From positions 4,345,001 through 4,409,000 of the forward strand of contig OY997596.1 in NCBI GenBank assembly GCA_963921825.1: a stretch of 64,000 nt of DNA, in the 5' to 3' direction. The notes under the pieces are model-generated. The model ran no database searches and was not told where the DNA came from. It saw nothing but the letters and a program-made list of their open reading frames with translations. This document shows positions 16,980 through 26,958 of this stretch, one piece after another. The DNA comes from Erodium maritimum (taxonomy: Eukaryota > Streptophyta > Magnoliopsida > Geraniales > Geraniaceae). Made by a program: the position numbers and the translations under genes. How positions within the stretch are numbered: position 1 is the first letter of the stretch; every line of letters starts with the position of its first letter.

Positions 16980-16987
16980 GTATAAAT
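16980..16987 (-). promoter_or_regulatory. Possible TATA-like element of Elongin C
   Basis: Read on the coding strand this is TATTTATA, about 50 bp upstream of the start codon. It is a weak match, and many small housekeeping plant genes are TATA-less. Confidence 0.25.
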
Positions 16988-18076
16988 AGATTTTCTAACG
17001 CGTTGAATTTCACTCACTGTTAGTTTTTTTTTTTTTATAGAAAAAAGCCTTTCATTAGTTAATGTATCAAAACTCCTAACTTATCTTTCCATTATTTTAT
17101 ATATAACTAATTTTTAGATCTGATTTTAAGAGAAAAAATCAAATAGAAACCATAGCTTAACCTAAAAACGGTGTGAACCAATCCAAGCCATTCATTTCAC
17201 AAATGGATGGCTGAGATTATTAGTAGGATGTTGACTTGTTGACTTCTGTTAGAAAAAAAAAACAGCACAATTCGGTGGCATTTTTGTAATATTCCTTAGT
17301 TTTGTGAGGGTTAAATCGTAATTTCATTTTGTTCTTCTCCACTACGCGACTGTTCCTATCTATCAGACACAACTCTCACGCACGCACGCACTCGCTCTCG
17401 CTCTCAGCTTCTTCTTCTCGCTCGGTCGTCATTTTTGTGCGGTTTTCTTCGTGTTTTTCGTCAATCTTAAGCAAAATCCAAAGTTCCGGTTGAGTTCTAC
17501 GCATCATATTGAGGTTTGGTCTCCGATTTTCGTTGTTTTGATCATTTTCTGTTGTGATAAGCTTCACTGATTTAGGGATTTATTTTTGAAATCCAGTCGA
17601 TTTTGACCTAGTTTTTGAGTTCGATAGTTGATTTTGTTACTTCAAAGCGTTTTTGTATGCGATTTCCAGAGGGAAGAACATATATTCAGGGTTTGGAAAG
17701 CTTTGTGCTCTGTTTTTAGTTATTTTTCAACTTAATTGCATGTGCGTTGATGTTTGATCTTGGTTTTGTGTTTGATTGTGCATTTTGTGTTGTCTAAAAC
17801 TTGTAAATCTCTTGTATTCTGCGTTTGATTGTCTCATTTTCATTTGCATGCGCGTTGATTTTGATTTTTGATGATATGTCTGTGAGCATGTACTGATTTC
17901 GAAGTTTGATCTCAGATAATGTGTTTTGTGGTTGTATATGATTGGTAAGCATGACAATGTGTTTTCTGGTTGAGTAAAAGAATGTTTTCATGACTGAAGT
18001 GAAGCTTGGTATGCATTTTGAAGTTTGAATTGGGGAGGGTTGAACATGCGAGAGGTGGTGTATCTGTGTTTTATCA

Positions 18077-18386
18077 ACACTGACATTCACATTTATCAAC
18101 TCTATGAGATAGATTTATCACTTATATTTTTTAGTATTGAATAAGTATCAACTCTGAGTTATCAACATTTGTATTCATTTTTATCAACATTGCATTGTTT
18201 ATTTATCAGCTCTATGATGTATGTTTATCAGTCTTAGTATCTGTGTTTATCACAACTGTATTGTACTTTTATCAACACTGTGATCTGTGTTTATCAGTCT
18301 TATTATGTGTGTTTATCACAACTGTCCTGTGCTTTTATCAACACTGTGATCTAGGTTTATCAAACACACTCAGCTTTGATTTGCTC
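18077..18386 (+). repeat. TTTATCA(A/C) motif cluster upstream of the ULP gene
   Basis: About 12 TTTATCA words on the plus strand in about 310 bp, most within TTTATCAACACTGTGATCTG- or TTTATCACAACTG-like contexts, spaced roughly 20-35 bp. They sit just upstream of the ULP start codon. Confidence 0.9.
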
Positions 18387-18421
18387 ACACTCTTATGTAT
18401 AAGTGTCTGTGTTTCAAAAAA

Positions 18422-21400
18422 ATGGTGAAGACTAGATCGAATGAGGATTCACTTCTCCTGAAGGACTTGATCCCAGGTAAAAGGTTTAGAATAATTTAAA
18501 CTTTGTTTTTATTATATGCTTTTAGTATGATTGGTGATTTTTTTTGTGTTTTTGAATGTGTTGTGCAGTCAAAGCGAAGAAACGTCCTGTTATCAAGATC
18601 AAAGTCCCTCCGAATCCTGCCAATGTTGTAGGAGGAGAGAGCTCATCCGCGACTGCTGCTCCTAATCCAACAAAGGATGCAGGACAAAAGTTGTTGATGC
18701 CCGCTCCTCGTAATCCAGCAGAGGGATCAATCATAGCTCCTCCTCCGAACCCAGCAAATGATGTAGCAGAAAATAGCTCATCTGCAACTGTTGCTCCCGC
18801 TGCTCTTGCTGCTCTTGCTGCTCCTGCTCCTAATCCGACAAAGGATGCAGGACAAAGCTCATCTATGGAAGCATTCGTAGGTCCTGTGAAGAAGAGACCA
18901 CAGCCGGAGGCCAATGCTCTTGCAAACCCAATTCCAAAGAGGACCAAGAAGGATCAGATTCGTGTAAGAGGTGATGGTCTTCGGAGGTTGAAGGTCAGGA
19001 CATCACCTAAGTCCTTGGTCAATTTCATGGAGGGAATGACTGATTTGCAGAAGAAGGCAGTACAGGACATGGGGTTTGGGAGTATCTTGTTGCTGGAGGT
19101 GAAGGACTTACCACAAGCCCTTGGGTTTTGGCTTGTGAGTAATATCCATACCGGGAATCTTTGCATAAAGCTATCGCAAGGCCGACATTTACACATCAGC
19201 AGCGAAAATGTGAAGGAAACATTAGGGATCCCCTGTGGCGGACGAGCGATCATCCCAGAGAGGTCTGATTTTTGTCGACTTGTTGCACGTTGGCTACGGC
19301 AGTTTAATGTTCAATCAGTTTCTGGAGTGAGCATCTCTTCTCTGATTGAAGTGATGAAGAGACAAAGAGGAGATGAAGAAATGTTCAAGTGGAATTTTGC
19401 GGTGTTATTCTCAACAGTGATGGTTGAAGGGACGAGTGGGAGCTATGTCAATAATTATGTGTTGTACGCAATGGACAAAGTAAATGCCATCCCAGAATAT
19501 GACTGGTGTGGCTTTGTCATTGATGGTCTGATTGAAAGCAAAAAAAAATGGGATAAGTCAGCCACGGGAGAGAAGTTCTATGCTGGGCCTTTGACATTTC
19601 TCATGGTTAGTTTAATTTTTTATCATCCTTGTTGCATTGATAAAAGTATTGAATAAGGTTGATAATTTATGCATGTAGTGTTGATAAACAAATTTATTTT
19701 CACTGTCAGCAGTTTCTAAATTGTTTTGTTTGGTGTTATGCAGTTATACTATGTTGATCGGGTTGTGCTCGAGAAGAGAGTTGTGGAGAGGGCCCAGCCT
19801 TCTCTCATTGGGTGGACATCTGATGACTTGAAAGATCGGGAGTATCTTGAAAAGCAATACGGGTCATTCGGGGAAGGTTACATAGAGGAAGACCCATACG
19901 TACCTGAGGAAGTTGAAGATGTCATTGATGATCTGGGACAAGAGGTATATTCAAAGTTTTTTTGTGTTAAAGTCATAAGTTTTTGTGTTTTTCTGTAACA
20001 TTTTTTGTATTTTTGTAATGTGTAGGAATTCATCGTAAAGTTGGCAGAACAAGCAGTGCATCTCGCTGATAGCTATGTCCTTTTTAAGGACAGCATCAGA
20101 ACAGCCATTTCAAAGTTTTCTGACAATATCACCGTCAGGAGGCTTCACGATGCTGTGAATGAGATGGTGGGGGCCCCATCAGAGCACAACATCGAAGAGT
20201 CATCACAAGATCGTTGGTGGAGGCATCCTGATGTGATAAAGGCTATTGATGCAGCATTTAATGCTGCAACTAAAGTGAATAGCCAGGGTAGCGGTAAGGA
20301 GAACGATGGCCAAGATTGTGTAGCAGAGAGAGAGAAGGCAGAAGCTGGTTCTGTTAGGCTTGGAAGGGATAATATTGTTGCTGAGGAGCACGAGGATGGG
20401 GTTGAACCGGTAGTGGAGTTAGGAAGAGATTGTGACGTTGAGGTAGAAGGTGTTGTGGGAGGGAAAGGCGATGATGCTGGCGATCAAGGGAAAGGTGATA
20501 ATGATGTTGAAGAAGCTGAAGGCAACAATGTTGTCGAACAAGGAAAAGGTGATGATAATATCACGTCTGTGGCGGATGCCGAGGAGACCAATGTAGGCGA
20601 GCCACAAGGTCGCGGGATGCCTACATTCAGTCTCGGTCTTGAAGATGTTGCTGACATATGGAGGCAAGCATGTGGAGATGTTGATGTAGGGAGGGAAGCA
20701 TGTGAAGATGTTGTGAGGACAGAGAAGGGCAAAGAGAAAGAAGAAGAGAAGAAATCTAGAAGCAGTAGTAAAAAGCCAACCACGAAGAAAATTATAAAGG
20801 CAGGGCCATCAACTAGGAAAACAGATTTGAATGCTCCATTGACAAAAGAGGAGCAACTATGGATGGAATGGCTGCTGAACGACGATAGAGAAGACCAGTG
20901 GTATTGTCCTAACCCTGTCTTTACATTTTTATCAACTCTATCTGCTAGGTTTATCAACAATCCTATATAGGTTTATCACCACTGATGTATATAGCATTAG
21001 CAAACATTGTTTTGCATCTGTTGACCATGTTTTACATTTTTATCAACTCTATATGCCAGGTTTATCAACAATGTTATATAGGTTTATCACCACTGATGTG
21101 TATACCATTGTTTTTTATCTGTTAACCATGTGTTTCATTTTTATCAACTTTATCTGCTAGTTTTATCAACAATGTGATACAGTTTTATCACCACTGATGT
21201 GTTGTGTTTTTTTGAAGGGAAATGGTTTTTGAAATCATGGATGGCAGTATAGGTGTGATGAAAAATGATTTACAGTCGATGAAAGTTGGGACAGAAGTAA
21301 TGGTGGGTGTTATTAATGCATGGGTAGCTTACATGAATTTGATGGAGGAGAAGAGAACACCAGATGAACCTTCAAGGTTTTTCTTCACAACAGTTGCAAG

Positions 21401-22378
21401 CGTGAGTGTTTTTTATTCATGTGAATTTTGTCTTTTTTTAATAATACTAAGGTGGGAATGTGTTTATCATTTTACATGTTTTTTATCATTAGTCATCCTT
21501 GATTGATCTGAAGAAAGAAAACTGGCGTGATGATCTTGAAACCGAGTTGGAGTTGTACACGGATGTCAATCTCACTACTGTGGATTTGGTAAGGATCTCC
21601 CACACATTTTCAGGCTTATGTATCATCTTTATAGTATTAGGTTTGTGTTTTGTGTAACCATGTTTGTCTTCTTTGTTCTTCTATGGCAGGTGTTTTTCCC
21701 AGTTCATGCAAAGTCTCACTATTACTTGGTATGTTTCGACATGAAGAAACACACAGTGGCTGTCCTCGACAACTTGCAGGGGACTAACTTTAGAGGAAAA
21801 TACGGGAACAGAATCACCAATTTGGTAAGTTTTTATTTGCGATTTTAGTTATTAATTTTACGTACATTTTTGTGTTTCTAATGTACGTATTTTCTGTTAA
21901 TCATTGACAGAGGAATAGGTTTTCGATGTTCCTTGAAAGGCTTGATGCTACGCTCTCTGTGAGAATCAGAAATGGACGTGGAAAGGGTTTGAAGCTAGAT
22001 TGGAGCAGCAGTGATAATGTGGTTGACTGTGGCATCTACTGCATGTTTCACATGGAGAGGTACATGGGTGAATCTGGAAGTACTTGGGGTTTCCCTATGT
22101 CAAAGAACAATGTAAGCTAACATTTTTATCTTGTGCAGTTCTTTTTAAGTCATGTGTTTTTATGTGTGTAGTTTAACTAATTGGGGTGGTTTTTTTTGTT
22201 GTGTATATAGGCTGATCAATTATTGAAGTTGAGGCATCGATATGTCATGCAATTGTGCACGTATCCAAGCAACACCGCAAAGATCATGAACGAGGTAAAG
22301 CTGAGGAGCTACTATCAGAGGAATCAACCAAGTGGAGGGGATGAGCTATCTCCTGCTTCTTCAGAAAGAACTATATAG
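18422..22378 (+). CDS. Transposon-encoded ULP1-like (C48) cysteine protease, 9 exons, 983 aa
   Basis: Large plant transposon protein with a C-terminal ULP1/SENP-type domain; the family cleaves SUMO or related modifiers. Exons: 18422-18476, 18569-19605, 19744-19944, 20026-20900, 21218-21401, 21493-21588, 21690-21824, 21911-22111, 22211-22378; every junction is GT-AG and the frame is open throughout. N-terminus: Ala/Pro-rich repeats (PNPTKDAGQ, PNPANDV), then a basic patch (PKRTKK). Residues about 150-370 resemble the plant-mobile/DUF1985-type module (LPQALGFWLVSNI, NVKETLGIPCGGR). Residues about 470-720 are acidic Val/Asp/Glu/Gly-rich, ending in a KKSRSSSKKPTTKK basic cluster. The protease core has His826 (KSHYYLVCFD), Asp843 (VAVLDNLQG) and Cys901 (VVDCGIYC). 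The Gln commonly six residues before the Cys reads Ser here, so activity is uncertain. It shares the MULE with the transposase on the opposite strand. Confidence 0.88.
20925..21205 (+). repeat. TTTATCA(A/C) motif cluster in ULP intron 4
   Basis: Nine plus-strand TTTATCA words arranged as three copies of a ~90-bp higher-order unit: TTTTTATCAACT..., GTTTATCAACAAT..., GTTTATCACCACTGATGT. The cluster fills the intron between exons 4 and 5. Confidence 0.9.
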
Positions 22379-22542
22379 GACTGTTGGACAAGGCACTTGT
22401 ATAAAGCATTAGGTCTTTTGTGCAGTTACTTTTTTTGGTAAAAAGGATGTAATCAGTTGCAAACTTCTTATGACTCTAGCATTTTTTTGGTAAACAGATG
22501 ATACTAAATGTGCATAGATTTTTTTAAGCATGTGAAATGACA

Positions 22543-22955
22543 GGGTTTATCAATCTGTTTTATGTACCAGGTTTATCACATATATAGAAGAGTTTTATCA
22601 ATTCTGTGTTCATGGTTTATCACTGTTGTGGATGGCTATTTTGAATAGTAATAGGTAAGTACTTTCGAAGGTCCTTTATCAGTGATGTACTAAGCTTTTA
22701 TCAACATTTGTTACAACTTTTATCACCCTTAAATTTGTGTACATATTCAATGTTGAAGGACCTTGTAAATCAGAGTTAGGAATATTAAAAAACAGATTTA
22801 TCAACTTTACTTGAAGACTTTATCAAGTCTAATTCAATGTTTTATCAGTACTGAATGACCTTGTAATTCATAGAGTCAGTAATAGGTGTAAAGTATTTAT
22901 CAACGTTAAGTGCTACATTTATCAACACTAGTTCAATGTTTTATCACTGCAGCCA
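22543..22955 (+). repeat. TTTATCA motif cluster between the convergent genes
   Basis: About 13 plus-strand TTTATCA words (variants TTTATCAACAC, TTTATCACTG, TTTATCAGT) in the 550 bp separating the two stop codons; the last overlaps the end of the transposase frame region. Confidence 0.88.
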
Positions 22956-23610
22956 TCTTTTCTTTGGGAGCAGTTTCTGATGTCATGACCTGGTTGACCA
23001 CATCCTTTGCAAGTCCTCTTCCTTTTCTTAGATTCTTCAATAGACCTTTCCATCCCTGATTGAATTCTCTTTCCACAACCTTTTGTCCTTGATATGTGGG
23101 GTAACTTGACAATAACCTGTGAAGGTTTAGAAATACCTGTCAAAGTCTGAAGTTCTTGTGTTGTGGTTGATGCAAAATCATCAGCTTCGTCATCATTCAA
23201 CTTGTTCCTGAAGTCCTTTACTTGTTCTGCAAATTCCTTCAACTTTGCAGCATTCACTGCTGGATGGAGGGCACAAGATTGAAGCATCGAGCATATATCT
23301 GCAATAATCTTCTTACACTCACCGTAGGCAGATGGTTGTAATTCTTCAGAATCTGCAGAGTTTTCAGCATTCTTGCGTACATCCTTTGTCCATCTTTGCG
23401 TGATCAAGCTCTCCGGTATTTGATCAACCATAGATGCTTGCAAAGCCAAGAAAATATGCATACAAGGGATGCCAAATCCTTCAAATCTCATGCAAGTGCA
23501 TGTGCAATGGTTCCCAGGTAAGCTTTGCACAACAACAAACGTCTTGTCCCCATGTTTGTTTGCGATGTTATATATCTTGTTTCCATTCTTTCCAACACAG
23601 GTTATGATCC

Positions 23611-23648
23611 CACACCTGAAGGTTGTTCCCACACCTGAAGGTTGTTCC
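23611..23648. repeat. 19-bp tandem duplication in transposase exon 4
   Basis: Two adjacent identical copies of CACACCTGAAGGTTGTTCC (23611-23629 and 23630-23648). Nineteen is not a multiple of three, so it shifts the frame of the SWIM region. Confidence 0.97.
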
Positions 23649-23851
23649 CACAACACTTTTCTTTATGATGTCAAAGATTGAGCGGCTGTAAATCCTCCAA
23701 GCGTCCTTTTCAATTTCAGATAATACCATGAAATTGGGAGCTAAGGTGCTTGATTGGAAGTCCAGCTGTAATTGTTTCTGTCTCTGACCTTCAACGACTG
23801 TATCGAAGCGCCACATGAATTCAACCAAGGTAAGGCACCTGAACAACAACA

Positions 23852-24012
23852 TTTTTTATCAGTCAAGACTTCACAATTTATCAGTTCTTCTTGAAACATT
23901 TATCATAACAGAATAAATTATATCATCAGAAAACACTACTGTCTCCACACATATTTTTATCAGTCAAGAGTGCAGAATTTATCAGTCCTCATTGCAACAT
24001 TTATCAATCAAA
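23852..24012 (+). repeat. TTTATCA motif cluster in transposase intron 3
   Basis: Six plus-strand TTTATCA words (TTTTTATCAGTCA twice, ATTTATCAGTTC, ATTTATCATAAC, ATTTATCAGTCC, ATTTATCAATC) in the intron between transposase exons 3 and 4. The motif is on the plus strand although the gene reads minus. Confidence 0.85.
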
Positions 24013-24709
24013 AAATAAAGGTACCTGTTAGTGAATTGACCAAATGCACTGTTCTCACTCTCTGATCTTGATGTTGTTCTAAGGAATAGTCCCATTTTTA
24101 GCCCCCTAAAATATGCAGGGATCCATCTATCCCGTATATCAAACATAGAAGACAACCAAGTGTGATCGTGTAGTTGGAATTCATCCATCAAAGCCTTCCA
24201 AGTTAGCTCAAACTCCTCTATTTCAGTGTAGTTACTCCACACCAATGCTTTGAATTTCTTCTTGAAATTTGTCTCATGGTATAAATTGTGAGGAACCTGC
24301 AGTAATAATGTATAAATTTGTCTCACAATCAACCGAACAAATTATTTATCTCCTAATGTTAACTTTTATCAACCATAAATCACTAACAAATGCATAAATT
24401 CAAAACATGACTTACCTTAGAAGGAAGCTTTTGCATTATGTGCCACATACATAGTCGATGCCTACTTTGTGTGAACACTTCCTCAAAAGCCTTTCTCATC
24501 GCTGGGTCTTGATCTGTTATGAAACAGTTTGGCTCTTTCATCTTCATAGCTTTGAGGAATGTTTGGAATAACCAAACAAAAGATTCGGCATCCTCTTTGG
24601 CTAACAAAGCAGCACCAAAGATGATCGACTTGTTGTGGTTGTCTACTCCAGTGAATGGTGCAAAGACCATCATGTACCTAAACAAACAAAAACATAAGCA
24701 GCAAGGATA

Positions 24710-24775
24710 AATAAGTTATCAACAGTGATTATACAATTTATCAACCTTACATGCAGGGTTTATCAATCAAACTGA
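24710..24775 (+). repeat. TTTATCA motifs in transposase intron 1
   Basis: ATTTATCAACC and GTTTATCAATC plus a degenerate AAGTTATCAACAG, all plus-strand. One further copy (TTTTATCAACC) is in intron 2 at about 24365. Confidence 0.75.
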
Positions 24776-25664
24776 TGGAGACTGTCAAGTTATACAACAT
24801 GCTTTACCTGTTTGATCTATAGGTTGAATCGAACGACACCGTATCACCAAATAGCTCATAATTCTTCCTCGACATCGAATCAGCCCAGAAAAGGTGGCTT
24901 AGCCGATCACCAACATCAACTTTGTACTCAAAGAAGAAGTCACTACAATAGTCTTCTTTAGTGTGGAATTGGTCAATGGTAATTTGAGCGTCACTCTCTC
25001 CAATGTAAACTTTCAGATCCCGCTGGAAGTTTCTGAAATCAGTTGGACACGCTCCTACGTTGTTAGGACCTCCAACTAGTTGGCTGTAAAGGTTAAATGC
25101 TTTTGTAGCTCCCAAATTAACCTTTGAGCAATCTATGATAAATTGCCTATGCCTTGGTGTTAAATCCTTGTTTGATCTCAGATAATGCAAATCACGCTTA
25201 CATTGCAGTGGGTGATTGTGGTCTTCTCTAAACTCATACACCGCATAACCATCTTCAGTGTGTTTCAAAGAAATCCTCGCCATACAGCCTGTCCGTGTAG
25301 ACATTCTATATCTTTTTCTTAACTTGTCGTTGGTCTCTCCTTCGGTATCATCGACAAATGCTTCTCCTTCTCTTGCACAATACATGTATTTAAAATTGAT
25401 TGTGTTACTCCTTGGTTTCTTCTTCTCTGGCCCTCGATGTGTCCCAAAACCACTATTTAATGCATAAGTTTGGTAGAAAATTATACCTTCCTCCAAGGAA
25501 CCAAACTTCATATCCTTTCGAGGCTTTAAATCAACGCTACATTCAGGAATCCACACCTTTTTTGTGACCACAGGTTGTGGAACAGGATCCACATCTTCAT
25601 ACTCGAATCCAAAGCAAGCATCGTCAAGATCCATGGTACCAACTCAGGAAGGGACCTGGTCAGA

Positions 25665-26205
25665 GAGATTTATCAATATAACATGAAAGATTTATCAACA
25701 CTGTAAGCCAGTTTTATCAACACAATTGTTGGACTTATCAACTGAGGAAGGGACCTGGTCAGAGTCGTTTATCAATTCTAAACACAACTTTTACCAACAA
25801 TAAAATGCAATTTTATCAATGCTAACTACTACACGACGTGTGACTACAACGATCATCTACTCAGGAATGATAAGGTCACAGACAGTTAGTTTGTCAACTC
25901 TAAAACATACATTTATCAACACTAGCATGAAGATTTATCAACACTGAAAGAAAGATTTATCAACACTGCAAGAAAGATTTATCAACACTAGTTTGTAGAT
26001 TTATCAACACTAGTTTGAAGATTTATCAAGACTACTAGAACGATTTATCAATGTTAGTATAAAGATTTATCAATACATTCTAGTAACACGACTTGTTCCT
26101 TGAACGAGCATCAACTGAGGAACGTCCAGTCACAGACAATTTATCAATGCTTGACGTTAGATTTATCAACAACAAAGTGTACTTTTATCAACGCAACCGA
26201 TAACA
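25665..26205 (+). repeat. TTTATCAACACT motif cluster upstream of the transposase
   Basis: The densest cluster: about 16 plus-strand words in 540 bp, including a near-tandem run at 25910-26070 of GATTTATCAACACT at ~20-25-bp spacing. It forms the transposase promoter side of the element, mirroring the cluster upstream of the ULP gene at the other end but in the same, not inverted, orientation. Confidence 0.92.
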
Positions 26206-26703
26206 ATTGATTAAAGAACAAGAGTTATCAGAATTTGATTTCTGTTCATCGAATTTGAGATATAAACAACGATTGCTGGAGTATATCTCGAAACGTACTT
26301 GTTTACGTTTGATTAGTTGAGAAACGAGGTTAATTCACATCAAATAGTCGATAAATATCAACAACATACTTGATAAACCCTAGAACAGAGCACGTTTTCA
26401 GATTTTTTGAAATCGACATATATTTTCTGGTTTTTCGATCCTGTGATTGACTGATGATAGAAGCAAGTTATTTAGATAATTCTCACCTGTTTTTGAGCTT
26501 GATCAGGCGATAAAAAAGGATTGAATTTGCGATTTGCAAAGGAGAAGCAAAAACAGAGCACGATTTATAAATTTCGGCTGAATCTTCAGATTGTAATGCT
26601 CGAATTTGACTCTACATTAATCGATCAAAGGAATGGAGAGCTGTTGATTTGTCGGTGTTTTGTTGAGAGAAGACTACGAAATCAGCTCAAGTTTTGTGCG
26701 TCT

Positions 26704-26723
26704 GCGATCGCGATCGCGATCGC
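26704..26723. repeat. (GCGATC)3 microsatellite
   Basis: Three GCGATC units plus GC, self-complementary, near the right end of the MULE. Short and possibly fortuitous. Confidence 0.7.
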
Positions 26724-26947
26724 ACTGTAAGAGGAAGAAGAAGCTAGGAAGGGAATTTACTATCTTACCCTTTGTAGTATAAGAAACACGAAATTTAGGA
26801 AGGTGGGAGACAGTTGATCTGGGCGGTTGATCATCGTTGCTGGACGGCGCGGATCGGTTCGCACGGTTCGCACGTTAAGCGCGGTTTCTAGCGGATTTCA
26901 GCTCCTGATTTTAATTACCCTTATTTTTTGTTCATTACTTCTAAATT

Positions 26948-26958
26948 AATAAAGAAAT
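26948..26958. repeat. Left target duplication of LINE1
   Basis: AATAAAGAAAT, repeated exactly at 33377-33387 after the poly(A) of LINE1. An 11-bp duplication is normal for target-primed LINE insertion. Confidence 0.9.

Larger units (their letters stand above)
22928..25634 (-). pseudogene. FAR1/MULE-type transposase, frameshifted by a 19-bp duplication
   Basis: Transposase of the plant FAR1/FHY3-like MULE group. Exons, minus strand: 24808-25634, 24416-24677, 24025-24296, 22928-23838, all GT-AG. Residues about 40-150 are a FAR1-type DNA-binding zinc cluster (FGSLEEGIIFYQTYA, RTGCMARI, EDHNHPL). The MULE catalytic region has Asp269 (SFDSTYRSN) and Asp331 (FITDQDPAMRKA), then HRLCMWHIMQKLP. A SWIM zinc finger (CTCMRFEGFGIPCMH) and a C-terminal CCHC knuckle (CKGCGQPGHDIRNC) follow. 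In the last exon a perfect 19-bp tandem duplication (23611-23648) shifts the frame; discounting one unit the coding length is 751 codons with stop, in phase. Otherwise the gene looks undamaged, so inactivation is recent, or the duplication is an assembly error. Confidence 0.9.
17308..26770. mobile_element. MULE-type transposon with FAR1-like transposase and ULP1-like protease genes
   Basis: A ~9.5-kb element holding two convergent genes: a ULP1-like protease (plus) and a FAR1/MULE-type transposase (minus), facing each other across about 550 bp. Such pairing is known from plant MULEs that captured ULP-like genes (Kaonashi-type). Ends are tentative: GGGTTAAATCGTAATTTC at 17308 and, reverse-complemented, GGGTAAGATAGTAAATTCCC at 26751-26770 agree at 16 of 24 positions, so a degenerate TIR is likely. 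I found no clear 9-bp target duplication. Introns and flanks are filled with TTTATCA words (separate entries). The left end is about 0.4 kb from the Elongin C start codon; a LINE follows at 26959. Confidence 0.75.

Noticed and set aside
18522-18947. 141-codon minus-strand frame opposite ULP exon 2
   Set aside because: Lies antisense to the Ala/Pro repeats of the ULP N-terminus; no motif of its own.
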